A stretch of DNA of 61,018 nt from Gemmata massiliana (lineage in GTDB: Bacteria; Planctomycetota; Planctomycetia; Gemmatales; Gemmataceae). Below are positions 47,267 through 55,930 of this stretch, piece after piece (position 1 is the first letter of the stretch; the number at the start of each line of letters is the position of its first letter). Location of the stretch: assembly GCA_000531095.1 (NCBI GenBank), contig HG799470.1:1-61018 (forward strand), read 5' to 3'. The position numbers and the translations under genes were made by a program. Under the pieces are notes generated by a model that worked only from the letters and a program-made list of their open reading frames with translations, was not told where the DNA came from and searched no databases.

Positions 47267-47404
47267 GTGTTTCGCGAGCTCGGTTCGGGGCATATCACAC
47301 ACATTCCTCGTCGCGAGGCGCGGCGGGTCGTTCACCACGAAGTGTATGCGGCCAACGGGGTTCACGTCCCGGCTTGGGACGACATCCGGTTCGAGGAGCG
47401 TTGA
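47267..47404 (+). CDS. Short reading frame, possible gene remnant
   Basis: 45 codons from GTG 47267 (VFRELGSGHITHIPRREARR, ending AWDDIRFEER). The sequence looks coding but no Shine-Dalgarno or family is seen. It may be the tail of a decayed gene. Confidence 0.25.
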   Translation: MFRELGSGHITHIPRREARRVVHHEVYAANGVHVPAWDDIRFEER

Positions 47405-47506
47405 AGCCGCGTCAGCCCATACCACCTCATCTCGCGGTTTGGCGCACCACGCCCGGTCTGGTCTACTGGTTCGCGTCCCTTGCTCCGTAGAACAAAAGGG
47501 GATCAG

Positions 47507-47881
47507 ATGCGCGCAAGTTTAGCTTGTGTTTTGGCTGTCGTGGCATCCGCGTCGGGTGCGTCTGCGGACGATGCGAAGGTAGAGAAGATCGACCCCGCGA
47601 AATTGGTCGGGCGCTGGGACGCGCAAAACACGAAGAACGGCTTAATCATCGAGTTCACAAAGGACGGCAAGACCAAGTCCACCTTCATGCCGTCGCCCGG
47701 TAAGCCGATCCGGGTCGAGGGCACGTACACGGTCGAGGGCAACAAGCTCATTACGGTCGTCAAGAGCGGCGACCAAGAAGCGAAAGAGACACTCACCGTC
47801 ACCAAGTTGACCGACACCGAGCTGGTGGGCACGACGGAGCGCGGGCGCGAGAAGGCGTTTGTTCGCAGTAAGGACAAGTAA
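47507..47881 (+). CDS. TIGR03066-like small secreted protein
   Basis: 124 residues. Signal peptide ASLACVLAVVASASGASA; body with LVGRWDAQNTKNGLIIEFTK, IRVEGTYTVEGNKLITVV and LTDTELVGTTERG, which is the lipocalin-like pattern of planctomycete TIGR03066 paralogs. Function unknown; exported. Confidence 0.75.
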   Translation: MRASLACVLAVVASASGASADDAKVEKIDPAKLVGRWDAQNTKNGLIIEFTKDGKTKSTFMPSPGKPIRVEGTYTVEGNKLITVVKSGDQEAKETLTVTKLTDTELVGTTERGREKAFVRSKDK

Positions 47882-48149
47882 CCGGGAACGATCCGAGGTG
47901 CTCGCATGGGGCGTTGATGACGTCGCAAGAACGAGGTGCTTTTTAGGCGAGCGAGAGCCGTTTTTGTACCCGGTCAAAGGTGGTGACATTTAGGAGTTAC
48001 CGGCGCGATCGACCCGTGGTGTGAACTCGGCAGATGTCGGGTGCATTGTCGCGGCTTCGAGATACGGACCTCCGCGTTTGAGCCACGAATCGTGGCTTGC
48101 CCCGGGCGCCGGATCGGTCGCGCTGAGAGCGCTCCCCGAGCGTAATCGC

Positions 48150-48431
48150 ATGTCAGACGCAGATTACCACCGCCGATTCGCGGCACGCTGGGTGTGGGCT
48201 TGGCCCGCTTTTGCCCTGCTCATGTTGGTGCTCCATGCCGTCGATCCAATCCCCGATGCACCTGGTAAGTGGATCGGTGGGGTTCCGTTCCCCGCGCTGA
48301 CTGGGGTGATATGCGGCGGATGGGCCGCAGTGCGAGCGAAGAGTTGGTGGTGCGCCGGGGCCGCGATAGCGTCCGTCGTGGTCGCGGCGATCGCCTTCGC
48401 GTACTACGGCTGGCCGTACTCGACGAAATGA
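48150..48431 (+). CDS. Small membrane protein
   Basis: 93 residues. Three hydrophobic segments (WAWPAFALLMLVLHAV, ALTGVICGGWAAV, GAAIASVVVAAIAFAYYG). No family recognised. A short palindrome (AGCCACGA/TCGTGGCT, 48081-48097) lies in its upstream region. Confidence 0.6.
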   Translation: MSDADYHRRFAARWVWAWPAFALLMLVLHAVDPIPDAPGKWIGGVPFPALTGVICGGWAAVRAKSWWCAGAAIASVVVAAIAFAYYGWPYSTK

Positions 48432-48514
48432 AGCCTTGGCGTTCGATGGTGCGTTACCGGACGTGGTCCTCCCGCCGCATCGGTCATGCTGGGAGCGGTT
48501 CCAGGGAGCGACCG

Positions 48515-49165
48515 ATGACCGAAGCGGACTGGCTGCTGTGTAATGACCCATTAACGCTGTTCGCCTACCTGGGCATTATCCGGGATCGGAAGGCTCGGCT
48601 GTTCGGAGTTGCTTGTGTCCGGCGTGTGATGGCGTGCCTGTTGGACGAGCGCAGCCGGCGAGCCGTCGAGATAAGTGAGCGGTTCGCGGATAAGCGCGCT
48701 AGTCGTCGGATTCTGGCAGCCGCCCGCCGTGAAGCGTATTCCGCGTTTCGCGCGGCTGATCAGATAGCGGCGCATGCGTCCGTTGTAGCTCTGAACGCGA
48801 GCGCTCGGGGCTCAGAGGCGCATACGCTCACCGTGGGTACCGCCGGGTGCGCCGTGAGTCTGATCACCCATCTTCAGGGCGACGACGTCGGCCTTGCCGA
48901 ACGACAGGCACACGTGAACCTTCTCCGCGATGTCTTCGGCAACCCCTTCCGCCCGGTCACCTTCTCCCCGTCGTGGCGCACCTCCACCGCCGTTACACTC
49001 GCGGCGCAGATGTACGAATCTCGGGACTTCGGCGCGATGCCGATTCTGGCCGACGCACTCCAGGACGCCGGGTGTGACAGCGCCGATGTGCTCGATCACT
49101 GCCGCGGTCCCGGGCCGCACGTGCGCGGATGCTGGGTCGTCGATTTGGTGCTCGGCAAGGAGTAG
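48515..49165 (+). CDS. Planctomycete paralogous-family protein, TEADWL type
   Basis: 216 residues from ATG 48515. The N-terminus MTEADWLLCNDPLTLFAYL with RKARLFGVACVRR is a recurrent Gemmata-type family start. The C-terminal module (LLRDVFGNPFRPV, SWRTSTAVTLAAQMYESRDF, HVRGCWVVDLVLGKE) matches that of the protein at 15227-15961. Function unknown. Confidence 0.75.
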   Translation: MTEADWLLCNDPLTLFAYLGIIRDRKARLFGVACVRRVMACLLDERSRRAVEISERFADKRASRRILAAARREAYSAFRAADQIAAHASVVALNASARGSEAHTLTVGTAGCAVSLITHLQGDDVGLAERQAHVNLLRDVFGNPFRPVTFSPSWRTSTAVTLAAQMYESRDFGAMPILADALQDAGCDSADVLDHCRGPGPHVRGCWVVDLVLGKE

Positions 49166-49252
49166 GGATCGCGGTATGCTCTGCGAAGTTCTCTGCGGCC
49201 CAGGTGCGAATTCGCAGACGGAAATGAACAAGGCCTCGGAGGGCCAGTGCGG

Positions 49253-49774
49253 ATGGAATTTACGTACACGACAACATTGGATGACTACGCCGCATTCAAC
49301 GTTCACGCAATGAAGCGGTCGTCGTTGATCAGATGGCGGTTCGGCCTCAGTTGGGCTGTTCCGCCGGTAGTACTCCTGGCTTGTGCGGCGATGCGTGTCG
49401 ACACCGGCAGCTACGACGTAGCTACTATCCAAATCGCGGTCGGCGGTGCCTACACTCTCTGCTACCCCTTCATCTACCGTGCCTGGGTGGGCTGGTCCGT
49501 TCGCGCGTTTGCCCGCGACCTCGGCTCCCGTGGTGTGATCGGACGCATCAACTTGGTCCTGACGGACGACTTGCTAATCGAGCGGACGGAGTCCGTTCAG
49601 ACGGCTGTTCGATGGGAGGATATGTTGGGGGTGGAGGTGATTGGGGAGTGCGTTTACATCTACGTCACAGGACTGTCCGGGGCCATCGTTCCGCGCCACG
49701 GGTTTGAGAGGGAAGAGGACTACGAGGCGGTGCGGGACTTCGCTCTCAAGAAACTTGCGAAACCTGCCGCGTGA
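49253..49774 (+). CDS. YcxB-like membrane protein
   Basis: 173 residues. ATG 49253 is preferred since GGAGGG lies 9 bases upstream; GTG 49247 would be too close. Opens MEFTYTTTLDDYAAFNVHAM, then two membrane segments (WAVPPVVLLACAAMRV, VGGAYTLCYPFIYRAWVG) and the soluble YcxB-like tail (LVLTDDLLIERTESVQTAVR, GLSGAIVPRHGF). Role not established. Confidence 0.65.
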   Translation: MEFTYTTTLDDYAAFNVHAMKRSSLIRWRFGLSWAVPPVVLLACAAMRVDTGSYDVATIQIAVGGAYTLCYPFIYRAWVGWSVRAFARDLGSRGVIGRINLVLTDDLLIERTESVQTAVRWEDMLGVEVIGECVYIYVTGLSGAIVPRHGFEREEDYEAVRDFALKKLAKPAA

Positions 49775-50080
49775 AGCACTGCGTCGGACCCGACCACCTG
49801 ATCGATCGCTGGCTGCTCGTTCCCGCGTCGGAACGGCTCCGACCTCGGCCCGACGGCCGGGCACAAGGGCCACACACCCAGCCGATTTCACTTCGCGAAC
49901 CACCGCGCGTGTCGATCTCCGACACGCACCAAATCTGGGGCACCGTGAAACCCTTGGAAATGAAGGCTTTGAGGTTGTTTGAGGCCACGAAAGGCGGCAA
50001 ATTTAAGGCACCGCCATTGTCAGAATGTTTGGGCGCGGAACTGCATTTTTGGGGGAACCGTGAAACGCTTGAATTCCTAA
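49775..50080. other. Gene-poor flank of the IS701-type insertion
   Basis: About 300 bases without a convincing gene; the one open frame here has no family resemblance. It holds two similar motifs, GGGGCACCGTGAAACCCTTGG (near 49938) and GGGGGAACCGTGAAACGCTTG (near 50051). A related TTTTGGGGGAACCGG lies beyond the insertion at 51604. Confidence 0.4.
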
Positions 50081-51565
50081 TACTACAGCGCAGGACGTTA
50101 TCACCTACTTGACGGCTCGCGTTCAGCGAGGCGCCGCTTGCGATGACTGAGAGCGGCGCGGCGATTGCGTTCCTGTCGCCACCGGGACCATTTCAGGATC
50201 TCGTCGATGCCCCAGGTCCGCACGTCCAATAGGTGCGTCAGTAGCGCCCGCACTTCGGGCACGGTCATCTGGGGCTCTTTTTCCCCCCAACTGGTGCTTC
50301 CGTAGCACCAGGAACGCCAAGGCGAGCATGGACAGGGCGGTGTGGTGATGCCACCCGACCCAGCCTCGGGTCTCGTACTCGTCCAACCCGCACTCGCCTT
50401 TACACGACTGGATGTCCTCTTCGATCGTCCACCGCACGCCCCGCACCTGGGCCAGTTTCTCCAGCGGCACCTCGGCCGGGGCGTTGCTCCGGTGGTACTT
50501 CAGCTCCGGCTCCTGGCTCAGCGAGCGGTACACCAACAGGCGCTCGCCCGGTCCGGGCAACTGGTCCTCGCAGAACCACACCGGCACCTCGGCGTACTCG
50601 CACACCCGTGGGCCCTGACTCCCCTCGCCCACGACCACACGGCGCCACGCGCCGGCCGGGAGGGACGCGGCGATCTCATCCACACGCCGTCGGTCCCCGA
50701 CCACCAGCGGCTTGGTCGGTTGCCGCCCGCGCGCGGGTCGCGGGCGCTGGTCGGCCGGGGTGACCTGCGGGGCCGCGGTCCACACCTGGGTATCCGACGA
50801 GATGTCCAGCACGTACCACTTGCCCAGCGCCCGCACGCCCTGCACGAACGTCGGGTTGTCCCCGTACACGCAATCCCCGCCGGCCCACCGGAACGGGACA
50901 CCGGCGGCCACCGCGCCCGCGATCATCTCCAGGGCCAGGGCCGGCTTGGTGCGGAACATCACGTCCTTGGGAACCCCGGCCTCCGTTCGCCGGTCCACAT
51001 CGTCGGCCCAGTCCTCGGGCAGGAACAGCCGGCGATCCACGAACGTGTGCCCCTTGGTCGAGCAATAGTTGGCGAACACGGCCACCTGGCAGTTGTCGGT
51101 GCGCCCCAGGGTGCCCGAGTACTGGCGCTTGACCCCGACCGACTTGGTGCCCTTCTTGGGGAACCCGGTCTCGTCCGAGTTCCACACCGCGTCCGCATCG
51201 CCCAACGCATCCAAGATCTGGCCACGCAACGCGGCGACGACATCCGCGTCCTTCCACGCCCCGGTCGTGACGAACGCTTGGAGGGACCGGACCGGGCCGC
51301 CGTCGAGTGCCTCGGCAATGTTCTCGGTGTTGCGCCGGTCGCCCCCACGCAACAGCCCCTGAACGAACCGACGCGCGTGGGCTCGGTTCCCGTCGCGACC
51401 GAACAGCGGAGCGTACCGGTCCAGGAACCGATCCAACTCGGGCTTCAGCGCCTTCAACTGTTGCTCATCCATGAGCCCGACCCCACACACATGATGACCG
51501 AAAGGGCTCATCTTGTACCCCATCGGCTCTTCGCGTAGAAGAGCAGCCGGATCTGCGCTGTAGTA
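50081..51565 (-). mobile_element. IS701-family insertion sequence
   Basis: 1485 bp. Imperfect terminal inverted repeats: TACTACAGCGCAGG at the left (from 50081) and CTGCGCTGTAGTA at the right (to 51565). Flanks are CTAA (50077-50080) and CTAG (51566-51569), both fitting the YTAR target of this family but not identical. It carries one transposase gene. Confidence 0.85.
50101..51472 (-). CDS. IS701-family transposase, frame broken near the C-terminus
   Basis: Starts at ATG 51472 (MDEQQLKALKPELDRFLDRY). IS701/IS4-type DDE landmarks: VWNSDETGFPKKGTKSVGVK, WAGGDCVYGDNP and TIEEDIQSCKGECGLDEYET. At the C6 run 50283-50288 the frame shifts; as written it ends at 50123 with unrelated residues. Dropping one C restores LGEKEPQMTVPEVRALLTHL ...WGIDEILKWSRWRQERN and a stop at 50101, giving exactly 457 codons. 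Likely a base-call error, so the enzyme may be intact. Confidence 0.82.
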
Positions 51566-51672
51566 CTAGGGGTTGGCCTCATTTAGTGTGTCCAAAGGGA
51601 CCATTTTGGGGGAACCGGAAAGGAGATCTTTACGGTTGCCGTTGGGCCAGTGGAAAGGAGGCGACACGGGCG

Positions 51673-51966
51673 AACTGTGGTGGAGAACCCCACAGTTGCG
51701 GGCGAGAGACCCGCAACTGCGAGAATTGCAAAGGGTGTTCCGGATCGTAACACCCTTTGAACCCTGAACGAGAAGTTCATGGTTGCGGGCGGGCTCCCAG
51801 TTGTGGGCGAGAGGCCCACAACTGCGATCAGCGCGAAGAAGGCCTGTTGTAACCGAGATGGTTACAACTGATCTGCGTAACCATCTCGGCTACACGGCTC
51901 AGCCATCTGTTGCGTTCTCGGCAACGGTTGCGGGCCAGTCGTGTCGGAGAACAACACAACTGCCCG
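51673..51966. repeat. Hairpin array 1 (at least nine hairpins)
   Basis: Hairpins of different sequence follow each other: 51673-51697, 51694-51718, 51729-51759 (11-bp stem), 51765-51779, 51798-51824 (CAGTTGTGGGC-gagag), 51846-51868 (GTTGTAACC-gagat), 51877-51893, 51909-51925, 51931-51966. Most loops contain GAGA or TCTC. The first two share arm bases and are mutually exclusive. The 720-base gap 51570-52289 has no credible gene. Confidence 0.75.
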
Positions 51967-52289
51967 GATGACATGGCCCACGAGTCAACCAGACCCAAGC
52001 AATCAACAAATTAAATATCATTAATTCAATTTAGTGTAAATTCGGTCGAGAATTTTGCACTGCGGCGATAATAAGGGTAGCAATTCTGATCGGCCATGAA
52101 TATTGTACCAGTCTTGCTCAAGTTCGGAGACCCGTATCCCGCGCAGAGGTTCGTAACTGAGACTCGCGCGTTTAACCGACCAAGCCCTACGGGGACTTGG
52201 GGCCGTCCAGCGGACGGCCCAACCTTTTGGACGGTGGCCCCCGGTTTCGCTCCTGGGTTTGCCCTCCATCAACAGAAGGAGACGGTCAG

Positions 52290-53147
52290 ATGAAGTGGTT
52301 CAATTCCGCCCGAAAGTCGCAGCCCTCAGTCCTGTGCCAGCTCGGTGTCGAGAACCTCTCGGCGCGGGTCGTTCCGGCCGCCCTGTCGATCAACGTGCCG
52401 GACGGAGTGGCAACGGTGTACGTCTTTTCGACCGGCGGTCAGACCTACATCAGCAGCGTCAACTCGTATGACACGACGAAGGCTACGGCCATCGGCGACT
52501 CGGCCGGGGACACGATTACGATCAACGGCAACGCCGAGAACAACATCATCGATGCCCGGAAAGTCGCGGCTGACCGCCACCTTATCGTCAACGGCGGGGA
52601 CGGTAACGACACGATCTCCGGTTCGGCCGGGGCAGACCTCCTGATCGGTGGTACCGGCGACGATACTATTGACGGCGGTACCGGAAATGACCTCCTATAC
52701 GGGGGCGGGCGCACCAGCGGCGATTACGTCTTCGGGATCGCGACCGGGGGCGCGGCGAACGTCCTCACCCGCGGCGATAATTTGGCTAACTCCGGCAACG
52801 ACAAGCTGTACGGCGGGGACGGGAAGGACGAGCTCCACGGCGGGGACGGGCTGGACCTGCTCGTTGGTGGGTACGACTACTTCGCCGACGATAACGACGC
52901 CGACTGGGTGTACGGCGAAGACGGCAACGACGTGATCCGCGGTGGCGCGGGCGATGACTACCTCGACGGCGGGAACGGGGACGACAACATCGCCGGTGGC
53001 AACGGCAACGACACTATGTACGGGCGCAACGGGAACGACACCCTGAACGGTGGCGCGGGGAGCGACTCCGGTGTCGGCGGGAGTGGCACCGACACGGCGA
53101 CTGACGCGCTCGAGGCTTTTAGCTTCTCGATCGAGATCCAGTACTGA
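52290..53147 (+). CDS. RTX-type calcium-binding surface protein
   Basis: 285 residues from ATG 52290, with AGAAGGAG upstream. N-terminal planctomycete motif LGVENLSARVVPAALSINV, a beta-rich domain, then six or more RTX nonapeptide turns (GGDGNDTISGSAGADLLIGG, YGEDGNDVIRGGAGDDYLDG, GGNGNDTMYGRNGNDTLNGG). These bind calcium in parallel beta-rolls outside the cell. Convergent with an ArsR-type gene, mirroring the layout at 258-5577. Confidence 0.85.
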   Translation: MKWFNSARKSQPSVLCQLGVENLSARVVPAALSINVPDGVATVYVFSTGGQTYISSVNSYDTTKATAIGDSAGDTITINGNAENNIIDARKVAADRHLIVNGGDGNDTISGSAGADLLIGGTGDDTIDGGTGNDLLYGGGRTSGDYVFGIATGGAANVLTRGDNLANSGNDKLYGGDGKDELHGGDGLDLLVGGYDYFADDNDADWVYGEDGNDVIRGGAGDDYLDGGNGDDNIAGGNGNDTMYGRNGNDTLNGGAGSDSGVGGSGTDTATDALEAFSFSIEIQY

Positions 53148-53183
53148 GTCGATGTTGTAATTCGTTTGCTCGCGTGACACAAC

Positions 53184-53227
53184 CGCCCGGCCGGTCAGCA
53201 AGGCGCGCCTTGCTGACCGGCCGGGCG
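53184..53227. terminator. 44-base perfect palindrome
   Basis: CGCCCGGCCGGTCAGCAAGG continues to the centre at 53205/53206, and the second half is its exact complement. It lies between convergent surface-protein and ArsR genes, fitting a two-way terminator or a cruciform-forming site. There is no T run. Confidence 0.75.
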
Positions 53228-53330
53228 CATTTCAAGGGCGCAGCCCCTCGAGTGTGCAGCACTTCATAGGAAGCCGATTATTCGCCAATTGGCGGGGACT
53301 CTGTTGCGGGCACACACCACACGCGCTGGC

Positions 53331-53639
53331 TCACCCCAGCGGCAGAACCACCTTCGCCCCGGACGTGTGCGTCAGCTCGAGCGTGGTTCCGCGGACCGTG
53401 GCTTCGACCAAGCTGTAGATCACAAACCGACCGTCCTTCTCGAAGGTCACGGCGCCCGCGTCCTTCATGATCTTGAGGTGGTGCGACACGTTCACCGTCT
53501 CGGCGCGGGTTTCCATTGCGAGTTGAGTCACCGTCTTCTCGCCGGCCGCCAGAGCGCGGATCAGGTCCATCCGGGTCGGATCAGCAGTTGCCGCGAGCCA
53601 CGCGGTTAGTGGTGTCGCTTGGGCGTTCGAGCGGGACAT
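53331..53639 (-). CDS. ArsR-family winged-helix regulator (paralog)
   Basis: 102 residues, same length as the paralog at 258-566 and about 60 per cent alike by eye (ALAAGEKTVTQLA, VNVSHHLKIM, KDGRF..YSL, SGAKV..PLG). No metal-binding cysteines. Convergent with the calcium-binding surface protein. Carried inside the tRNA-Sec element. Confidence 0.85.
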   Translation of the reverse strand: MSRSNAQATPLTAWLAATADPTRMDLIRALAAGEKTVTQLAMETRAETVNVSHHLKIMKDAGAVTFEKDGRFVIYSLVEATVRGTTLELTHTSGAKVVLPLG

Positions 53640-53724
53640 TGGGGCTCAGGGTAAGGAGAGGGGAGATACAGTGTGGGACCGGCCGGAAGCGTTTGAGTGC
53701 GAGACCACCAATCAGACATCTGTA

Positions 53725-53931
53725 CTAGCTCGCACCGCTTGGCTTAGGTAGGCGCCGGTGCTTTTCGAGGTACTCACGAACCGCGATTTTCACCTGTTCG
53801 GTGAGGTTGTTGAACTGCTCGTCTGCCATCTTCTCAAGCTCAATAGCCATCGGTTCCGGAATGCGGACCATTCGAGAGGGCTTGTGCTTGTCGGTCTTCT
53901 TGTCTGCCATCCGGTCTACTGTGGCTACCAT
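53725..53931 (-). CDS. Small ribbon-helix-helix-like protein
   Basis: 68 residues from ATG 53931 with GGAGAG 6 bases upstream. SRMVRIPEPMAIELEKMADE then FNNLTEQVKIAVREYLEKHR fits a ribbon-helix-helix fold, as in antitoxins and small repressors. No toxin gene is adjacent. Could regulate the element's right arm. Confidence 0.6.
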   Translation of the reverse strand: MVATVDRMADKKTDKHKPSRMVRIPEPMAIELEKMADEQFNNLTEQVKIAVREYLEKHRRLPKPSGAS

Positions 53932-54028
53932 CAATCTCTCCTGCAAGGACAATCGGCATCTGTTGGGTACCCATTGTATACATCGGGTGCCACCGAATCA
54001 TATCACGGATAATTATGGAATCAAATTG

Positions 54029-54056
54029 TTGACAAGTGGATGCCAAAAGTTAACAT
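54029..54056 (+). promoter_or_regulatory. Sigma-70-like promoter
   Basis: TTGACA (54029-54034), 16 bases, then TAACAT (54051-54056), in an AT-rich stretch. It faces the gene at 54147. The leader then folds: GGCCCGG/CCGGGCC (54081-54087, 54107-54113) with an inner GGGA/TCCC, resembling an attenuator. Confidence 0.55.
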
Positions 54057-54146
54057 GGCTTTGTCGTCACAAAACGACGCGGCCCGGCAGGGACTGATAC
54101 TCCCGACCGGGCCACTTCCCAACCCCTCCTTAACAGGGATCAAGCG

Positions 54147-54495
54147 ATGCCAGTTTACACGGAACTGCTGCCCCCAACAAAGTCGGAGAAGCACGGCGCC
54201 CCTGACCTGGGAACCGGCACCCGACAACGCCCACTCGCACTTCGCGGGCGTGCTCACCATCACCGGCAAGCGCGACCACTGCCGGTACCGCGTCGAAGAG
54301 TACCCGGCCGACGAGCCCGGGCGCGCGTTCGTCCTGTTCAAGCTCGATGCCGGGACCGATCGCACCGAAGAGCGCTACGGGTGCTTCCTCGCGAACAACC
54401 GCGCCAATCTGCGTGAGTGCCGCGGGTTCGTCGCGACGCGGAACTGCAAGCACATCGCCAGCCTCACTGAGTTGACCAAAGCCCACAAAATCTAG
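54147..54495 (+). CDS. Small hypothetical protein, one frame break
   Basis: ATG 54147 opens MPVYTELLPPTKSEKHGA; the plausible continuation LTWEPAPDNAHSHFAGVLTI and RYGCFLANNRANLREC lies in another frame. Removing one C from the CCCC run at 54199-54202 joins them into 116 codons ending at 54495. The protein is probably a small beta-sheet domain of unknown role, the first gene of the right-arm cluster. Confidence 0.6.
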
Positions 54496-54825
54496 CGAAA
54501 CGGGAATTCCCGTTTCGGTCGCCAGATGGGGGTCCGGAAACTCTGGACCCCCAAAGTGGGTGGTGAGGACTTTCCTTGCCCACCAAAATCCCCGGCGATT
54601 CTGGGTGGTACGGAGTTTCCGCACCGGGCAGAAATGATAGGTGCCCGGTGATGAACTCCATCACCACCCAACTCAGCCAGTCACCAAGGTGACGCTCACA
54701 ACTGTGGGCTTCTCGCCCACAGTTCAGATGCCGGAATTCCGGCATCTGCCAGTCACCAACCAGAAGTTGGTAACCGCGGGCATCTGGCCCGCAGTTCCGC
54801 ACCGGGAACGGACGTCCCCGTTCCC
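54496..54825. repeat. Hairpin array 2 (twelve hairpins)
   Basis: Positions: 54496-54517 (perfect palindrome), 54527-54553, 54559-54584, 54607-54625, 54622-54650, 54647-54665, 54680-54693, 54700-54724 (AACTGTGGGC-ttctc), 54725-54748 (24-base perfect palindrome), 54755-54771, 54772-54796 (AACCGCGGGC-atctg), 54804-54825. Three neighbouring pairs share arm bases. Stem 54700 resembles stems at 51673 and 51798. No gene is visible in 54496-54873. Confidence 0.75.
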
Positions 54826-54873
54826 CGCTCCAACGGGCTCACGCGCCCTGAACCACCGTCGAGGGATACGATC

Positions 54874-55134
54874 GTGCCTCTCAAAACGTGTGACCACGCG
54901 GCCCGGATCGCGGCCGCCGAGCGCCTCGCCGCCGAGCAACTATTCCCCCTGAACCAACTCACCACCGTGTCCGGTGTTTCGGCCCAGGCACTCATGCGCT
55001 ACGTCGCGCAGGGCAAGGGCGGGGTCCGCCTGGACGCGGTCAAGCACCCCGAGAAGGGGTTCCTGTCCAGCGTCGAGGCCGTGTTCAGGTTCCGCGCCGC
55101 CGTTGCCCAGACGCGCGCCGAAAGGGGTGCGTGA
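54874..55134 (+). CDS. DUF1580-like helix-turn-helix protein
   Basis: 86 residues from GTG 54874. LFPLNQLTTVSGVSAQALMR, YVAQGKGGVRLDAVKHPEKG and FLSSVEAVFRFRAAV follow the DUF1580 pattern, a planctomycete family of small MerR/excisionase-like DNA-binding proteins. Its stop overlaps the next start as GTGA. Confidence 0.7.
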   Translation: MPLKTCDHAARIAAAERLAAEQLFPLNQLTTVSGVSAQALMRYVAQGKGGVRLDAVKHPEKGFLSSVEAVFRFRAAVAQTRAERGA

Positions 55135-55652
55135 TGGACACTCACACCGCTGAAACGCGGGCCGCGGCCCACAAGCTCTACGGGCTCATGCGCTGGTACG
55201 CGCGACGGTACACGGACTCGCACTCGGTTACCGACGTGGCCCACGATGCCGCCGTGATCTTCCTCACCAAGTTCGAGCCCGGGCGGTCCGGAGCCTACGG
55301 GTTCGTCCGCCGCGTGGTGCAGACCGCGGCCGGGCACCTGCGCAAGCACCGGCACGTGCGCCGCGACCAGCGCGCCCGGCTCCACGACACCATGCCCGCA
55401 CCCGAACCCGAGCCGCTGTTCCGCGACGACGAGCGCGACGCCCTGTACTGTGCGCTCGCCCGACTCGATGCCCGCGCCCGAACAGTTGTGGTTCTGCGGT
55501 TCGGGCTCTCGGACACCCCGCCCCTGACGTGCCGTGCGGTCGCTCAGCGCGTCGGGCTCACCAAGCAGCGCGTCAGCCAAATCGAGGCCGCCGCGCTCGC
55601 GGACCTGCACACGTTCCTCACCCCGGCCCGAAAGGAGTTCTCCCGTGGCTGA
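55131..55652 (+). CDS. Sigma-70-like regulator
   Basis: 173 residues. A region-2-like half (WYARRYTDSHSVTDVAHDAA, YGFVRRVVQTAAGHLRKHR) and a region-4 half (ARTVVVLRFGLSDTPPLTCR, VGLTKQRVSQIEAAALADL) resemble a reduced sigma factor. Translationally coupled to the DUF1580 gene. It may drive the element's own late genes or be an activator that borrows the sigma fold. Confidence 0.7.
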   Translation: MMDTHTAETRAAAHKLYGLMRWYARRYTDSHSVTDVAHDAAVIFLTKFEPGRSGAYGFVRRVVQTAAGHLRKHRHVRRDQRARLHDTMPAPEPEPLFRDDERDALYCALARLDARARTVVVLRFGLSDTPPLTCRAVAQRVGLTKQRVSQIEAAALADLHTFLTPARKEFSRG

Positions 55653-55818
55653 TACCCGCAACCTCACCAAAACCAAGACGACGACCCGCAAGCCGCTCGC
55701 GCCCCGGTGCCCTGCGTGCCACGAGCGGTGCCTGTGGGACGACACCGACGGGGAACCCGAACTCGTGTGCCCCAACTGCACGCTCTTCGCCACCAACGAC
55801 ATTGAAGACGACAACTGA
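55645..55818 (+). CDS. Small zinc-ribbon protein
   Basis: 57 residues from GTG 55645, with AAAGGAG inside the preceding gene's last codons. CPACHERC and CPNC define a rubredoxin-like zinc ribbon. Co-translated with the sigma-like gene. Confidence 0.6.
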   Translation: MADTRNLTKTKTTTRKPLAPRCPACHERCLWDDTDGEPELVCPNCTLFATNDIEDDN

Positions 55819-55820
55819 CG

Positions 55821-55910
55821 CGCCGATGGTGGCAACGTTGCCACCATCGGCGAACGGCCCCATCGCTTTTTGACTCGCACCCCACCCCGCGCGCTCTGAG
55901 GGGAGCGCGC
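55821..55910. terminator. 32-base perfect palindrome and a second hairpin
   Basis: 55821-55852 is a perfect palindrome (CGCCGATGGTGGCAAC and its complement). GCGCGCTC-tgaggg-GAGCGCGC follows at 55889-55910. They separate two gene groups and fit terminators, though the number of such structures here is unusual. Confidence 0.6.
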
Positions 55911-55930
55911 CTCACATTGAGGAACCTCTC

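Noticed and set aside
49771..50112. 113-codon frame before the IS701 element
   Set aside because: It runs into the IS end, has no family resemblance and no ribosome binding site.
50342..51538. Long open frame opposite the IS701 transposase
   Set aside because: Shadow of a transposase with recognisable DDE-family segments.
51673..51966. Integron attC array
   Set aside because: The hairpin stems lack the GTTRRRY and RYYYAAC core sites, and there are no gene cassettes or an integron integrase.
51673..51966. CRISPR array
   Set aside because: The hairpins have different sequences with no constant repeat and spacer pattern, and no cas genes are near.
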